A stretch of DNA of 36,877 bases from an uncultured Parasutterella sp. Its GTDB lineage: Bacteria; Pseudomonadota; Gammaproteobacteria; Burkholderiales; Burkholderiaceae_F. The notes below the pieces were generated by a model, which worked only from the letters and a program-made list of their open reading frames with translations, had not been told where the DNA came from and did not search any database. Position 1 is the first letter of the stretch. Every line of letters begins with the position of its first letter. Positions 18,271-26,350 of the stretch are shown here, piece by piece. The position numbers and the translations under genes were made by a program. The stretch is taken from NCBI GenBank assembly GCA_900766055.1, contig CAAFTZ010000057.1:1-36877 (forward strand), read 5' to 3'.

Positions 18271-19659
18271 GTGAAATTCGCAATTAAGAAAATACATTTT
18301 GTGGGCATCGGAGGCACCGGTATGAACGGTATCGCCGAAGTGCTGATTAACCTTGGCTACCACGTTTCCGGTTCGGACTTAAAAGAAAACGCTGCGGTAG
18401 AACACTTGCGTTCGATCGGAGCAGAAATTTTTATCGGCCATGATGCTTCCAATGTCGGAGACGCAGGCGTGGTTGTGACCTCAACGGCTGTCCATGCAGA
18501 CAACCCGGAAGTGGTTGAGGCAAAAAACAGAAATATTCCCGTGGTGCCGCGCGCCATTATGCTTGCAGAGCTCATGCGTCTGCGTCAGGGTATCGCAGTT
18601 GCCGGAACCCACGGTAAAACGACGACAACGTCTCTCATTACCAGCATTCTGGAGCGAGGCGGCTTAGATCCGACGTTTGTGATCGGCGGCCGCTTAAATG
18701 CAGCGGGCTCCAACGCCAAACTCGGACAAGGTCTTTACATTGTGGCCGAAGCCGACGAGTCGGACGCTTCCTTCCTGAATCTGTCTCCGGTCATTTCGGT
18801 CGTCACCAACATCGATGAAGACCACATGGATACCTATGGACACGACCTTAGAAATCTGAGAAAGGCGTTCACGGACTTTATCCAGAGGCTGCCGTTCTAC
18901 GGACGCGCCGTCATGTGCATCGAAAGTGAAAACGTTCGTGCCATTCTGCCCAAGATCACCAAACCGATTTTGACTTACGGTTTTAGAGAAGATGCACAGA
19001 TCCGTGCGGAAAATATCCGTGCCGACGGAACGCAGATGCACTTTACGCTGATCCGAGAAGGCGCTGCTCCGGAAGAGATCACGGTTAACCTGCCGGGGGT
19101 CCATAATGTTTTGAATTCGCTGGCCGCCATCGGCGTTGCTCTCACGCTGGATGTTCCGATGGAGGCGATTAAGGAAGCGCTCTCAACGTTTAAGGGCGTC
19201 GGCCGCAGATTCTCCGTCTGGGGAGAAACGAAGAGCCTTAAAGGCGAAAAATTCCTGGTGGTTGATGACTACGGTCACCATCCGACTGAAATGGCTGCGA
19301 CGATTGCCGCCGCGCGCGGAGCGTATCCTGATAGAAGACTGCTCGTCGCCTTCCAGCCGCACCGCTATACCCGTACCCGCGACTGCTTTGAAGATTTGGT
19401 CCGCGTGCTCTCGAATGCGGACGCACTGGTGCTTGAAGCCGTTTATCCGGCCGGCGAAGAAAAAATCTTCGGCGCCGACAGCCGCAGCCTTTGCCGTTCG
19501 ATTCGGCTGACCGGGAAGGTCGAGCCGCTGTTTGCGGGCAACACGGATGAAGTCATGGAACTCATTAATAACAACGTCAAGGATGGTGACGTTGTACTCG
19601 TCATGGGCGCAGGAAACATCGGAGAAGTTCCGGCAAAACTCATGAAACAAGGAAAGTAA
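18271..19659 (+). CDS. murC: UDP-N-acetylmuramate--L-alanine ligase MurC
   Basis: 462 residues; GTG start at 18271. Attaches the first amino acid, L-alanine, to UDP-MurNAc. HFVGIGGTGMNGIAEVL is the UDP-binding loop, Gly112-Thr-His-Gly-Lys116-Thr-Thr the ATP loop typical of MurC (His instead of Asn), and VVDDYGHHPTEMAATI and FQPHRYTRTRDCFED mark the ligase C-terminal domain. The gene lies between murG and ddl with only a few bases on each side. Confidence 0.97.
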   Translation: MKFAIKKIHFVGIGGTGMNGIAEVLINLGYHVSGSDLKENAAVEHLRSIGAEIFIGHDASNVGDAGVVVTSTAVHADNPEVVEAKNRNIPVVPRAIMLAELMRLRQGIAVAGTHGKTTTTSLITSILERGGLDPTFVIGGRLNAAGSNAKLGQGLYIVAEADESDASFLNLSPVISVVTNIDEDHMDTYGHDLRNLRKAFTDFIQRLPFYGRAVMCIESENVRAILPKITKPILTYGFREDAQIRAENIRADGTQMHFTLIREGAAPEEITVNLPGVHNVLNSLAAIGVALTLDVPMEAIKEALSTFKGVGRRFSVWGETKSLKGEKFLVVDDYGHHPTEMAATIAAARGAYPDRRLLVAFQPHRYTRTRDCFEDLVRVLSNADALVLEAVYPAGEEKIFGADSRSLCRSIRLTGKVEPLFAGNTDEVMELINNNVKDGDVVLVMGAGNIGEVPAKLMKQGK

Positions 19660-19663
19660 AAGA

Positions 19664-20605
19664 ATGAATAGCGTTAATGTTCAGGAACTCGGAAAAATTG
19701 CCGTCGTGATGGGCGGATCCTCCGGGGAGCGTGAAGTCTCTTTGATGAGCGGCAGCGGCGTGCTCAAAGCACTGCAAAGCGTCGGTGCGGATGTGGTTAA
19801 GTTCGATCCGGCAGAGCAGCCTTTATCCGATTTGGCCGGTATCGATCGCGCTTTTCTGATTTTGCACGGAAAAGGCGGCGAAGACGGCGTCATTCAGGGC
19901 GTGATGGAATTTTTGAAGATTCCGTATACCGGAAGCGGCGTCCAGGCAAGCGCCATCGGCATTGATAAAGAAATGACCAAGGCTGTTTGGGAAGCTCAAG
20001 GCATTCCGGTCCCGCGCGGCATGGTGCTGAGAGACGAGGCTGACTGCGAAGAGGCCCACCGCCGTTTTAACGGAAATCTCGTGATCAAGCCGAGCAAGGA
20101 GGGCTCAAGCCTCGGTCTCTACAAACTTAGGAATGCGACTCCGGAAGAGGTCAAAGAGGCCTTTGCAAAGTCTCAGGAAGCCGGCATGACCGTGCTTGCC
20201 GAAGAATACGTGTTCGGCCGCGAACTCACGGTTGCGGTTTTAGATATGGGAGAGGGCTTAAAAGCTTTCCCGATCATCGAAATCAAGGCGCCGGACGGAG
20301 ACTATGACTTTGAACACAAGTACTACTCCGACGAGACTGTCTATGTTTGTCCGGCCGAAGTGTCTGAGGATGTGACGGAGAAGATTAAGGCCGTTGTCGA
20401 GAAGGCCGCTTTGGCAGTGGGCGCCGACGCATGGAGCCGTATTGACGTGATGCTGCGCGATGACGGCAGTTTCGTGCTGCTTGAAATCAATACAGCACCC
20501 GGCATGACGCCGCACTCTTTGGTTCCGCTTGCTGCGAGAACCAGCGGTATTTCTTATGAAGAACTCGTTAAACAAGTCGCTGCGCGCGCTTCTTTGAAGG
20601 GTTAA
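19664..20605 (+). CDS. ddl: D-alanine--D-alanine ligase
   Basis: 313 residues, the size of the DdlB type found in dcw clusters. ATP-grasp enzyme joining two D-alanines for MurF. VVMGGSSGEREVSLMSG is the first substrate-binding region; LVIKPSKEGSSLGL is the ATP-binding loop region; EINTAPGMTPHSLVPLAA holds the metal-binding Glu/Asn and the omega end. It follows murC by four bases and precedes ftsQ by three, so it is inside the same operon. Confidence 0.97.
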   Translation: MNSVNVQELGKIAVVMGGSSGEREVSLMSGSGVLKALQSVGADVVKFDPAEQPLSDLAGIDRAFLILHGKGGEDGVIQGVMEFLKIPYTGSGVQASAIGIDKEMTKAVWEAQGIPVPRGMVLRDEADCEEAHRRFNGNLVIKPSKEGSSLGLYKLRNATPEEVKEAFAKSQEAGMTVLAEEYVFGRELTVAVLDMGEGLKAFPIIEIKAPDGDYDFEHKYYSDETVYVCPAEVSEDVTEKIKAVVEKAALAVGADAWSRIDVMLRDDGSFVLLEINTAPGMTPHSLVPLAARTSGISYEELVKQVAARASLKG

Positions 20606-20608
20606 TCA

Positions 20609-21418
20609 ATGAGACGTTGGAGCGCGTCAACTTTTTCGCTTTTTGCCGATGTTTTCGGAGTGCTGTTTATTCTCCTGATTCTGACATCGGCGGTTTACTG
20701 GTTTGTTCAGCGGCCGGTATTTTTGCTGAAAGGGGTTGACGTTCAGGTCGAAGGCAATAAAGACGCGATAAACGTCAAGGATGTTGCGCAGGTGCTCGAC
20801 GGCCATATCCACGGGAACTACTTCACCGCGGATTTGTCCGAGATCGCCGATCAGCTCAAGCGCATTCCTTGGGTAAGAGACGTTTCGATCGGCCGCGTAT
20901 GGCCGAATCAGCTTCAAGCAACGCTTTACCTCCACCGTCCGATCGCCGTTTGGGGCGACGAAAAGTTGCTCGCCGAGGACGGCACGCTGTTTGTCGCAAA
21001 CCAGGAAATTGCGGAGAGCAAAGGGGCGCTTCCGAAGATTTTCGGCCCCGTTGACCGCCGCATGGAAATCTACAAGCAGTACCAGGCTTTTGAAGATACA
21101 TGCAAAAAGCTTGGATATGATGTAACTTCATTAACTTATTCCGAATATTCCGGCTGGACGCTGCATTTCAAGCGCCCGGAGGGCAAGGTGATCAAACTGG
21201 TTCTCAAGAAGGGCGAAAATTCCGCCCAAATGGAAGAGCGTTTGATCAAAATCATCCAATCGCTGCCGGCGATTTCTGCGCAAATCGGCGCGGAACCGAC
21301 AGAATTAGATGCGCGTTATGAGAAAGGGATTGCAGTGTTGAAGCCGGCACCGGAAGAAGAGTCCGTTTCTCCTGAAGATAGTGTTCAGGATACCGGGGAT
21401 AAAAAGAATGGCAGATAA
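20609..21418 (+). CDS. ftsQ: Cell division protein FtsQ
   Basis: 269 residues. A short cytoplasmic N-terminus, one membrane helix (about 14-34), then a POTRA domain (FLLKGVDVQVEGNKDAINVK...LKRIPWVRDVSIGRVWPN) and the beta domain (LQATLYLHRPIAVWGDEKLLAEDGTLF). FtsQ recruits FtsL/FtsB and checks assembly of the septal synthase. The last 25 residues are acidic and rich in Ser/Glu (PEEESVSPEDSVQDTGDKK). It overlaps ftsA by 11 bases. Confidence 0.96.
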   Translation: MRRWSASTFSLFADVFGVLFILLILTSAVYWFVQRPVFLLKGVDVQVEGNKDAINVKDVAQVLDGHIHGNYFTADLSEIADQLKRIPWVRDVSIGRVWPNQLQATLYLHRPIAVWGDEKLLAEDGTLFVANQEIAESKGALPKIFGPVDRRMEIYKQYQAFEDTCKKLGYDVTSLTYSEYSGWTLHFKRPEGKVIKLVLKKGENSAQMEERLIKIIQSLPAISAQIGAEPTELDARYEKGIAVLKPAPEEESVSPEDSVQDTGDKKNGR

Positions 21419-22730
21419 ATCAAACGATTTGTTGGTGGGCTTGGACATCGGGTCATCAAAGGTTGTGTGTATGATCGCGTCTCCGGTCAGTTCGAGCACT
21501 TTTAAGATCGAGGGGCTCGGAGAGTGCAAGAGCGAAGGCATTGAGCAGGGCGGTGTCGTCGATATCAATCAGGCCGTCGACTGTGTCCGCGCGGCCGTGG
21601 AAGAAGCTGAAAAAACCGCCAATACAACCGTCAAAACCGTTGCGGCTGGTATTTCCGGACCGCATATCCGCACGGATAACTGTATCCAGCAGACGATTGT
21701 GGGTTCCGGCGAAATCGAACAGAAGGATATTGACGACCTTCTGAACACAGCCATGTCGGTGACTTTGCCGCCGTCGATGCGCTATCTCGACGTGATTCCT
21801 CAGGAATACTCCGTCGACTACGCACGCCGTATTCGCACGCCGATCGGCATGGAAGGCAAGAAGCTCGAAGGCAGTCTGCACGTGGTGACCGCGCAGAGCG
21901 CTCAGTGTTTGTTCCTTAATAAAGTGATTCGCAGAACCGGATTGGAACTTATTGACAGTCAGCTGATTTTTAATCCGCTGGCGGCCGCTTCTGCCGTGCT
22001 TCGTCCGGAAGAGATTGACTTAGGCGTGGCACTGATCGATATCGGTTCCGACTTGAGCGATGTGGCCGTGTTCTTTGATAAGGCCGTGCAGTACTCGGCC
22101 GTCCACCCGATGGGCGGACAGCAGATCACCGATGAGATTTCAATTAAGACACACCTCTCTCAAGAAGCAGCCGAAAAGCTGAAGCTGCAGATGGGACAGG
22201 TCCGTTACGACGCTAGAAAGGATAAAGACAGTTTTATTCGTCTTCCGACGGCACCGGGGTATAGTGATGACGGCGGAAGGATCTTGAGCAAACAGGCGCT
22301 TTCTGCGATTATTGACGTCAAAGTTCAGGATATTCTCGAAAAAATTTACTACCGTATTCGCGACAAGAGCCTTCACACGCAGCTGGGCTATGGAGTGGTG
22401 CTCACGGGAGGCGGGGCTACGCTTCCGGGCATCCAGAGAATGGCTAAAGAAGTGTTTAGCTCCCATATGGCCGGACGCGAGATTAACGTGCGTCTCGGAC
22501 GTCCTTTGGTGAACTATGAAACCTCGGAATTTGTGCCGCCGGAACTCTATAACACCGAGAGTTTCCCTAAACAGTTTGCCGGGTATTCCACCCCGCAGCA
22601 TGCGGCAGTTTTAGGTTACTTGTGTCAACTGAATCAGAAGTTCTGGGCGCAGGGATCCAACATCGGTTCCAAACGAAAATTAAAGAGCATCGGCGGAATG
22701 ATTAAGCAATGGATTTTCGGAAATTTCTAA
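21408..22730 (+). CDS. ftsA: Cell division protein FtsA
   Basis: 440 residues from the ATG at 21408 (MADKSNDLLVGLDIGSSK); a GTG at 21381 would add nine residues but lies deep inside ftsQ and disagrees with the usual FtsA start. Actin-like ATPase that anchors FtsZ to the membrane and recruits later division proteins. Phosphate-1 loop GLDIGSSKV, domain 1C between the first and second parts, and LTGGGATLPGI near residue 340 are present. The phosphate-2 loop reads DIGSDLSD where FtsA proteins usually have DIGGGT-D. The end SIGGMIKQWIFGNF is the amphipathic membrane-targeting helix. A 195-200 base gap before ftsZ suggests an extra promoter there. Confidence 0.97.
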   Translation: MADKSNDLLVGLDIGSSKVVCMIASPVSSSTFKIEGLGECKSEGIEQGGVVDINQAVDCVRAAVEEAEKTANTTVKTVAAGISGPHIRTDNCIQQTIVGSGEIEQKDIDDLLNTAMSVTLPPSMRYLDVIPQEYSVDYARRIRTPIGMEGKKLEGSLHVVTAQSAQCLFLNKVIRRTGLELIDSQLIFNPLAAASAVLRPEEIDLGVALIDIGSDLSDVAVFFDKAVQYSAVHPMGGQQITDEISIKTHLSQEAAEKLKLQMGQVRYDARKDKDSFIRLPTAPGYSDDGGRILSKQALSAIIDVKVQDILEKIYYRIRDKSLHTQLGYGVVLTGGGATLPGIQRMAKEVFSSHMAGREINVRLGRPLVNYETSEFVPPELYNTESFPKQFAGYSTPQHAAVLGYLCQLNQKFWAQGSNIGSKRKLKSIGGMIKQWIFGNF

Positions 22731-22928
22731 GGGTTTGTATTGCTTAGAACAGCTTGAGGGACAGAACGGAGTAGAAACTCCTAACCAAAAATTCCCCTCT
22801 TGTTGAAAATAAGCGCAGAACTCACGGAATTTTTTGAATTTTCCTCGCAGAAAAAAACGATTGAATTTAGAATTAACCAACTTGGCAGATCGAATGTCTC
22901 GAGATGCGTAATGGAGATAAAGTAGTTG

Positions 22929-24581
22929 ATGGAAAAGGCATTTGAACCCTACGTGGACGGTTCTACCAACACCGTGATCAAAGTTGTAGGCGTAGGCGGT
23001 GCGGGCGGCAACGCCCTTAATACGATGGTAACCAAATTGACGGATTGCCAGGTTGAGTTCATCGCCGCGAACACGGACAGACAAGCTCTGACCCGCTCTC
23101 TCGCTTCCGAAAAGATTTCTCTCGGCAGAACAGGTCTCGGTGCCGGCGCACGTCCGGAAGTCGGGTTCCAGGCTGCCAATGATGCCAGAGAAGAAATCGC
23201 TGAGAAGCTCCGCGGTGCCGATATGGTCTTCATTACAGCCGGCATGGGCGGCGGCACGGGTACCGGTGCTTCCCCCGTCATTGCCGAAGTTGCCCAGGAA
23301 CTGGGTATTCTGACCGTTGCTGTCGTGACAAAGCCTTTCTCCTTTGAAGGCGGCAAACGCATGAGAAATGCCGAGCTCGGTTTAAATCAGCTCAAAAATC
23401 GCGTCCACTCTCTCATTGTCATTCTTAACGATAAGCTCGAAGAAGAGCTCGGAGAAGACGCCACGATGCGCGAATGTTTTGAAAAGGCCGACGAAGTGCT
23501 CTTCAACGCCTGCGCAGGCATCGCCGAATTGATTCAGAAGGTTGGTCAGATCAACCTGGACTTCGAAGACGTCAGAACGGTTATGGGTACTCGCGGTACC
23601 GCTATGATGGGTTCCGGCGAAGCCGAAGGTCCCGATCGTGCTGTTACGGCTGCCTCCATGGCCGTTACCTGCCCGCTGCTTGAAGGTGTTGAGCTTCGCG
23701 GTGCTAAGGGTCTGTTGGTTAACATTACGGCTCAGGAGGGCATTCGTATGTCCGAAGTCCGTTCTGCCATGGAAACCATCAAGAACTACGCCGACAGCGA
23801 TGCGCTTATCGTCTTCGGTACGGTTTATGACGACAGCATGGGCGACAAAGTCCGCGTTACCGTTATCGCCACCGGTCTGGATCAGAACGGCACCGATGAC
23901 TCCATCGTTAAAACAAGCTTCGTGAACGGCAAACCTGCCGTCGATAATCCGTCTAACCTGTGGCAGCCTTCCGGCTCCGCTCCGGATTCTCTGCCGAATG
24001 ATTTGTTCGGCAACATTGATGCGCCTGCTAAGCCTAAGGTTCACGCCTCTGCAGCTCCCCGTACAGCATCTTCTTTTGCTCAGCCGCAGCCTCATCCGGC
24101 TGCTGCACCGGCTCACACTGCAGCCCCTGCAGCTCCGGCAGCAAAGCCTGAAGTGAAAGCCGAAGAGGTCAAAACGGAAGTCAACCCTTTCGGCAGCTAT
24201 ACCCCGCAGCCTCAGAAAAAGGCTGAGCCGGCACCTGCTCCGAAGGCCGAACCGAAGGAACCGCAGTCTGAAGCCATCAACCCGTTCGGTCAGGCTTTCA
24301 GCCGTCCGATCGCAACACCTGATGCCGGTGCCTTCGAAGGCCCGAAAGACAACACGATTTTCGGCAACTTCCACGCCAGCAACAACATCCGTCCTGCCAG
24401 CGACGTGTTCGCAACCCTGAATCCTCAGGCCGGCAACGGCAATGACAGCGGTCTGTGGACGGCCAATCAGCACAACGGCGCACCTGAGGCTAAAGGTCAG
24501 GGCGCAGCTGAAGCCAAGGCTGAAGATGAAAAACCGCGTTTCGAATACGGCATCCCCGCTTTCCTGCGCAAGAAGAACTAA
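22929..24581 (+). CDS. ftsZ: Cell division protein FtsZ (tubulin-like GTPase) with long linker
   Basis: 550 residues from the ATG at 22929; a TTG at 22926 would add one Met. GGAG at about 22913-22916 precedes it. FtsZ polymerises into the Z-ring. The GTPase core covers about residues 1-316: VGVGGAGGNALN, the tubulin signature GGGTGTGASPV and the T7 loop NLDFEDVRTVM. A linker of about 220 residues follows, far longer than the roughly 50 in E. coli, rich in Ala, Pro, Lys and Glu. It carries four FG motifs: NDLFGN, VNPFGS, INPFGQ and NTIFGN. The tail EYGIPAFLRKKN is the canonical conserved peptide that binds FtsA and ZipA-like partners. Last division gene of the cluster; lpxC follows within 20 bases. 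Confidence 0.97.
   Translation: MEKAFEPYVDGSTNTVIKVVGVGGAGGNALNTMVTKLTDCQVEFIAANTDRQALTRSLASEKISLGRTGLGAGARPEVGFQAANDAREEIAEKLRGADMVFITAGMGGGTGTGASPVIAEVAQELGILTVAVVTKPFSFEGGKRMRNAELGLNQLKNRVHSLIVILNDKLEEELGEDATMRECFEKADEVLFNACAGIAELIQKVGQINLDFEDVRTVMGTRGTAMMGSGEAEGPDRAVTAASMAVTCPLLEGVELRGAKGLLVNITAQEGIRMSEVRSAMETIKNYADSDALIVFGTVYDDSMGDKVRVTVIATGLDQNGTDDSIVKTSFVNGKPAVDNPSNLWQPSGSAPDSLPNDLFGNIDAPAKPKVHASAAPRTASSFAQPQPHPAAAPAHTAAPAAPAAKPEVKAEEVKTEVNPFGSYTPQPQKKAEPAPAPKAEPKEPQSEAINPFGQAFSRPIATPDAGAFEGPKDNTIFGNFHASNNIRPASDVFATLNPQAGNGNDSGLWTANQHNGAPEAKGQGAAEAKAEDEKPRFEYGIPAFLRKKN
23991..24371 (+). repeat. FtsZ linker: four spaced FG motifs
   Basis: Protein-level repeats inside ftsZ at about 23991-24014 (NDLFGN), 24178-24195 (VNPFGS), 24273-24293 (INPFGQ) and 24351-24371 (NTIFGN). 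The sequence between them is low-complexity Ala/Pro/Glu/Lys. The conserved core is Asn, two residues, then Phe-Gly, which suggests a short binding motif kept by selection or spread by duplication. Confidence 0.6.
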
Positions 24582-24596
24582 GGTTTGGCCGCATCT

Positions 24597-25514
24597 ATGA
24601 TCAAACAGAGAACGCTTAAGAAGGTCTTCTCCACTGTCGGTATCGGCTTGCACTCCGGCCGCAAAGTCCGTTTGACTCTGCGCCCGGCACCTCCCGATAC
24701 CGGTCTGGTGTTTACTCGAACCGATTTGAAGCCGCCCGTTGCGATTAAGGCTGAGCCTGAGCGCGTTAACGACACACGTATGGCGACGACTTTAGATAAA
24801 GACGGAGCCCGTATTGCGACGATTGAGCACTTAATGAGTGCGCTCTCCGGGTTGGCCATCGACAACTGCTACATCGATGTCGATGCGCCTGAAATCCCCA
24901 TCATGGACGGCTCCGGTTCAACGTTTGTCTTTTTGATCAGAGCGGCCGGAATCGAAGAACAGGAAGCACCGAGAAAGTTTGTCCGCGTCAAGAAGAATGT
25001 CTCCATCCACGTCGGAGACAAATGGGCCTCTCTTGAACCCTATGACGGCTACAAACTGTCTTTTGCGATTGATTTCGGTCATCCCGCAATCGATGAGACG
25101 GCCCAGTTTGTTGAAGTTGACTTCAATAAAGAAAACTACATCGAAAGCGTTTCACATGCCCGTACTTTCGGTTTTGTGAACGACTTGGAAATGTTGTGGG
25201 GCATGGGTTTGGCACAAGGCGGAACGTTAGACAACGCGATAGTGCTCGACGATTTCCACGTGTTAAATCCCGGCGGCCTGCGCTCTCAGGACGAGTTTGC
25301 GAAGCATAAGCTTCTCGATGCCATGGGCGACTTGTACGTTTTGGGTCATCCTCTGGTGGCACACTATCGTGCCTTTAAGTCCGGCCACGAAATCAACAAC
25401 AAACTTCTGCGGACGCTGTTAGCGGATCCCGGAAACTGGGAGTTTGTTGAGTATCAGGATGAACACAATGCTCCGAAGGCCTTTACCGAAGCGGTAAAAG
25501 AACCTTCGAACTAA
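24597..25514 (+). CDS. lpxC: UDP-3-O-acyl-N-acetylglucosamine deacetylase LpxC
   Basis: 305 residues from ATG 24597 (MIKQRTLKKVFSTVGIGLHSG), the usual LpxC start; a TTG at 24585 would add four residues. Zinc enzyme for the committed step of lipid A synthesis. Seen: TIEHLMSALSGL with the first zinc His, EIPIMDGSGSTFVFLI, the second zinc pair in KHKLLDAMGDLYVLG (His and Asp) and FKSGHEINNKLL with the catalytic His. It lies 15 bases after ftsZ and ends just before a strong terminator, so it is the last gene of the dcw transcript. With the PagP-like gene at 5089 it places two lipid A genes around the cluster. Confidence 0.97.
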   Translation: MIKQRTLKKVFSTVGIGLHSGRKVRLTLRPAPPDTGLVFTRTDLKPPVAIKAEPERVNDTRMATTLDKDGARIATIEHLMSALSGLAIDNCYIDVDAPEIPIMDGSGSTFVFLIRAAGIEEQEAPRKFVRVKKNVSIHVGDKWASLEPYDGYKLSFAIDFGHPAIDETAQFVEVDFNKENYIESVSHARTFGFVNDLEMLWGMGLAQGGTLDNAIVLDDFHVLNPGGLRSQDEFAKHKLLDAMGDLYVLGHPLVAHYRAFKSGHEINNKLLRTLLADPGNWEFVEYQDEHNAPKAFTEAVKEPSN

Positions 25515-25536
25515 GAAACGAAAACTTCTTGTTTTT

Positions 25537-25560
25537 GCCCGCGCAAGCCGCGGGCTTTTT
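25537..25560 (+). terminator. Rho-independent terminator after lpxC
   Basis: Seven-pair GC stem GCCCGCG (25537-25543) with CGCGGGC (25549-25555), 5-base loop, followed by TTTTT. It ends the dcw-lpxC transcript. The convergent small gene stops two bases farther on. Confidence 0.85.
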
Positions 25561-25561
25561 C

Positions 25562-26122
25562 TTACCTGCGGCCGGGACCTTGATGTTCTTGAAGGGTGGC
25601 GGCAAGTTTGGCCATTGCTTCCTTTAAGGGTGAGCTTTCCGGGAGACGGTCCGATAATTCTTTAGCGCCCTCAACCGCGCCGGGACCGCCGATTGCGGGG
25701 CCGCTTTCCGTGAAGAGGAAGGGCTGCGGATGCAGACCGCATCGATCAATGACAGGTTTGACTTTCATGGCGCCGAAGCCTTTCTCGGCGAGCGCCTTTT
25801 CGACTGACGGCTGGAACATCGTGAAGCGGCGCACAAATAGCGGGTTGGGGAGGCCGACTTCCAAGAGCAGGACTTCCTTAATCAAGTCGCGGGGATCTTC
25901 GTCCGGATCGATGTCGTAGGGGTTCTCGTCTTTGATACGAACCTGCTGAACGGTGAGTCTGAGACAGTCCGGCGTGACCGAAGCTCCGAGTTTGTAGCTT
26001 TGGCAGACGGGATCAATCACTGCAGCAAGGCGCTTTGCTAATTTCAGGAATCCGAAATGCTTAGCCAAAGTACCTCTTTGAAGAACTTTGGAGATCGGTT
26101 TTTGTGCAGATCGCGGGTACAT
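25562..26122 (-). CDS. Small protein of the DUF721/DciA type (tentative)
   Basis: 186 residues, ATG at 26122, convergent with lpxC and divergent from secA. No signal peptide or membrane helix. Many betaproteobacteria have a DUF721 gene (DciA, a loader of the replicative helicase DnaB) between lpxC and secA, which is the main reason for the name. The N-terminal KPISKVLQRGTLAKHFGFLKLAKRL and the middle LLLEVGLPNPLFVRRFTMFQPSVEKAL have the spacing expected of that domain, but the match is weak. Residues about 70-80 are acidic (NPYDIDPDEDPRD) and the last 50 are Pro/Gly/Glu-rich and probably disordered. It could instead be an unrelated lineage-specific protein. Confidence 0.5.
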   Translation of the reverse strand: MYPRSAQKPISKVLQRGTLAKHFGFLKLAKRLAAVIDPVCQSYKLGASVTPDCLRLTVQQVRIKDENPYDIDPDEDPRDLIKEVLLLEVGLPNPLFVRRFTMFQPSVEKALAEKGFGAMKVKPVIDRCGLHPQPFLFTESGPAIGGPGAVEGAKELSDRLPESSPLKEAMAKLAATLQEHQGPGRR

Positions 26123-26286
26123 TTCAGAGCCAAAATAAATAAGACATTGTGCCGTCTAACTTAGCAAAATGAAGGGCTTAATTCAATTCTTAGCATGATT
26201 GAATAAGAGAAAAAGCACACTTTCTATGCAACTTGTAAAAGGACGGGCAAAAACTGTTTAGTGTTGTAAAATCAGTAAGTTTCAAA

Positions 26287-26333
26287 ATTGGCAAGGTGTA
26301 ACTGCCAATGGGAGGCGTTGTGCCTCCGTTTTT
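26287..26333 (+). promoter_or_regulatory. secA leader: tandem hairpins, the second terminator-like
   Basis: Hairpin one pairs ATTGGCA (26287-26293) with TGCCAAT (26303-26309), loop of 9. Hairpin two starts two bases later: GGAGGC (26311-26316) with GCCTCC (26322-26327), loop of 5, then G and TTTTT. The secA ATG is 18 bases after the T run. A terminator-like hairpin this close before a gene, in the leader, is what an attenuator looks like. E. coli controls secA through the secM leader peptide; no secM-like gene is visible here. Confidence 0.55.
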
Positions 26334-26350
26334 ATTAAGAGAAAGAATTA

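Noticed and set aside
22775..22800. Small hairpin (GGAGT/ACTCC) between ftsA and ftsZ
   Set aside because: Five-pair stem without a T run; too weak to call a terminator. The gap likely holds an ftsZ promoter but no convincing -35/-10 pair was found.
23382..24653. 423-codon minus-strand open frame opposite ftsZ
   Set aside because: Shadow of the codon-biased ftsZ gene; Arg/Cys-rich low-complexity product with no start signal.
26226..26261. Possible 11-codon leader peptide (MQLVKGRAKTV) before secA
   Set aside because: No ribosome binding site, no arrest-like motif and too short for a secM analogue; kept only as a passing note.
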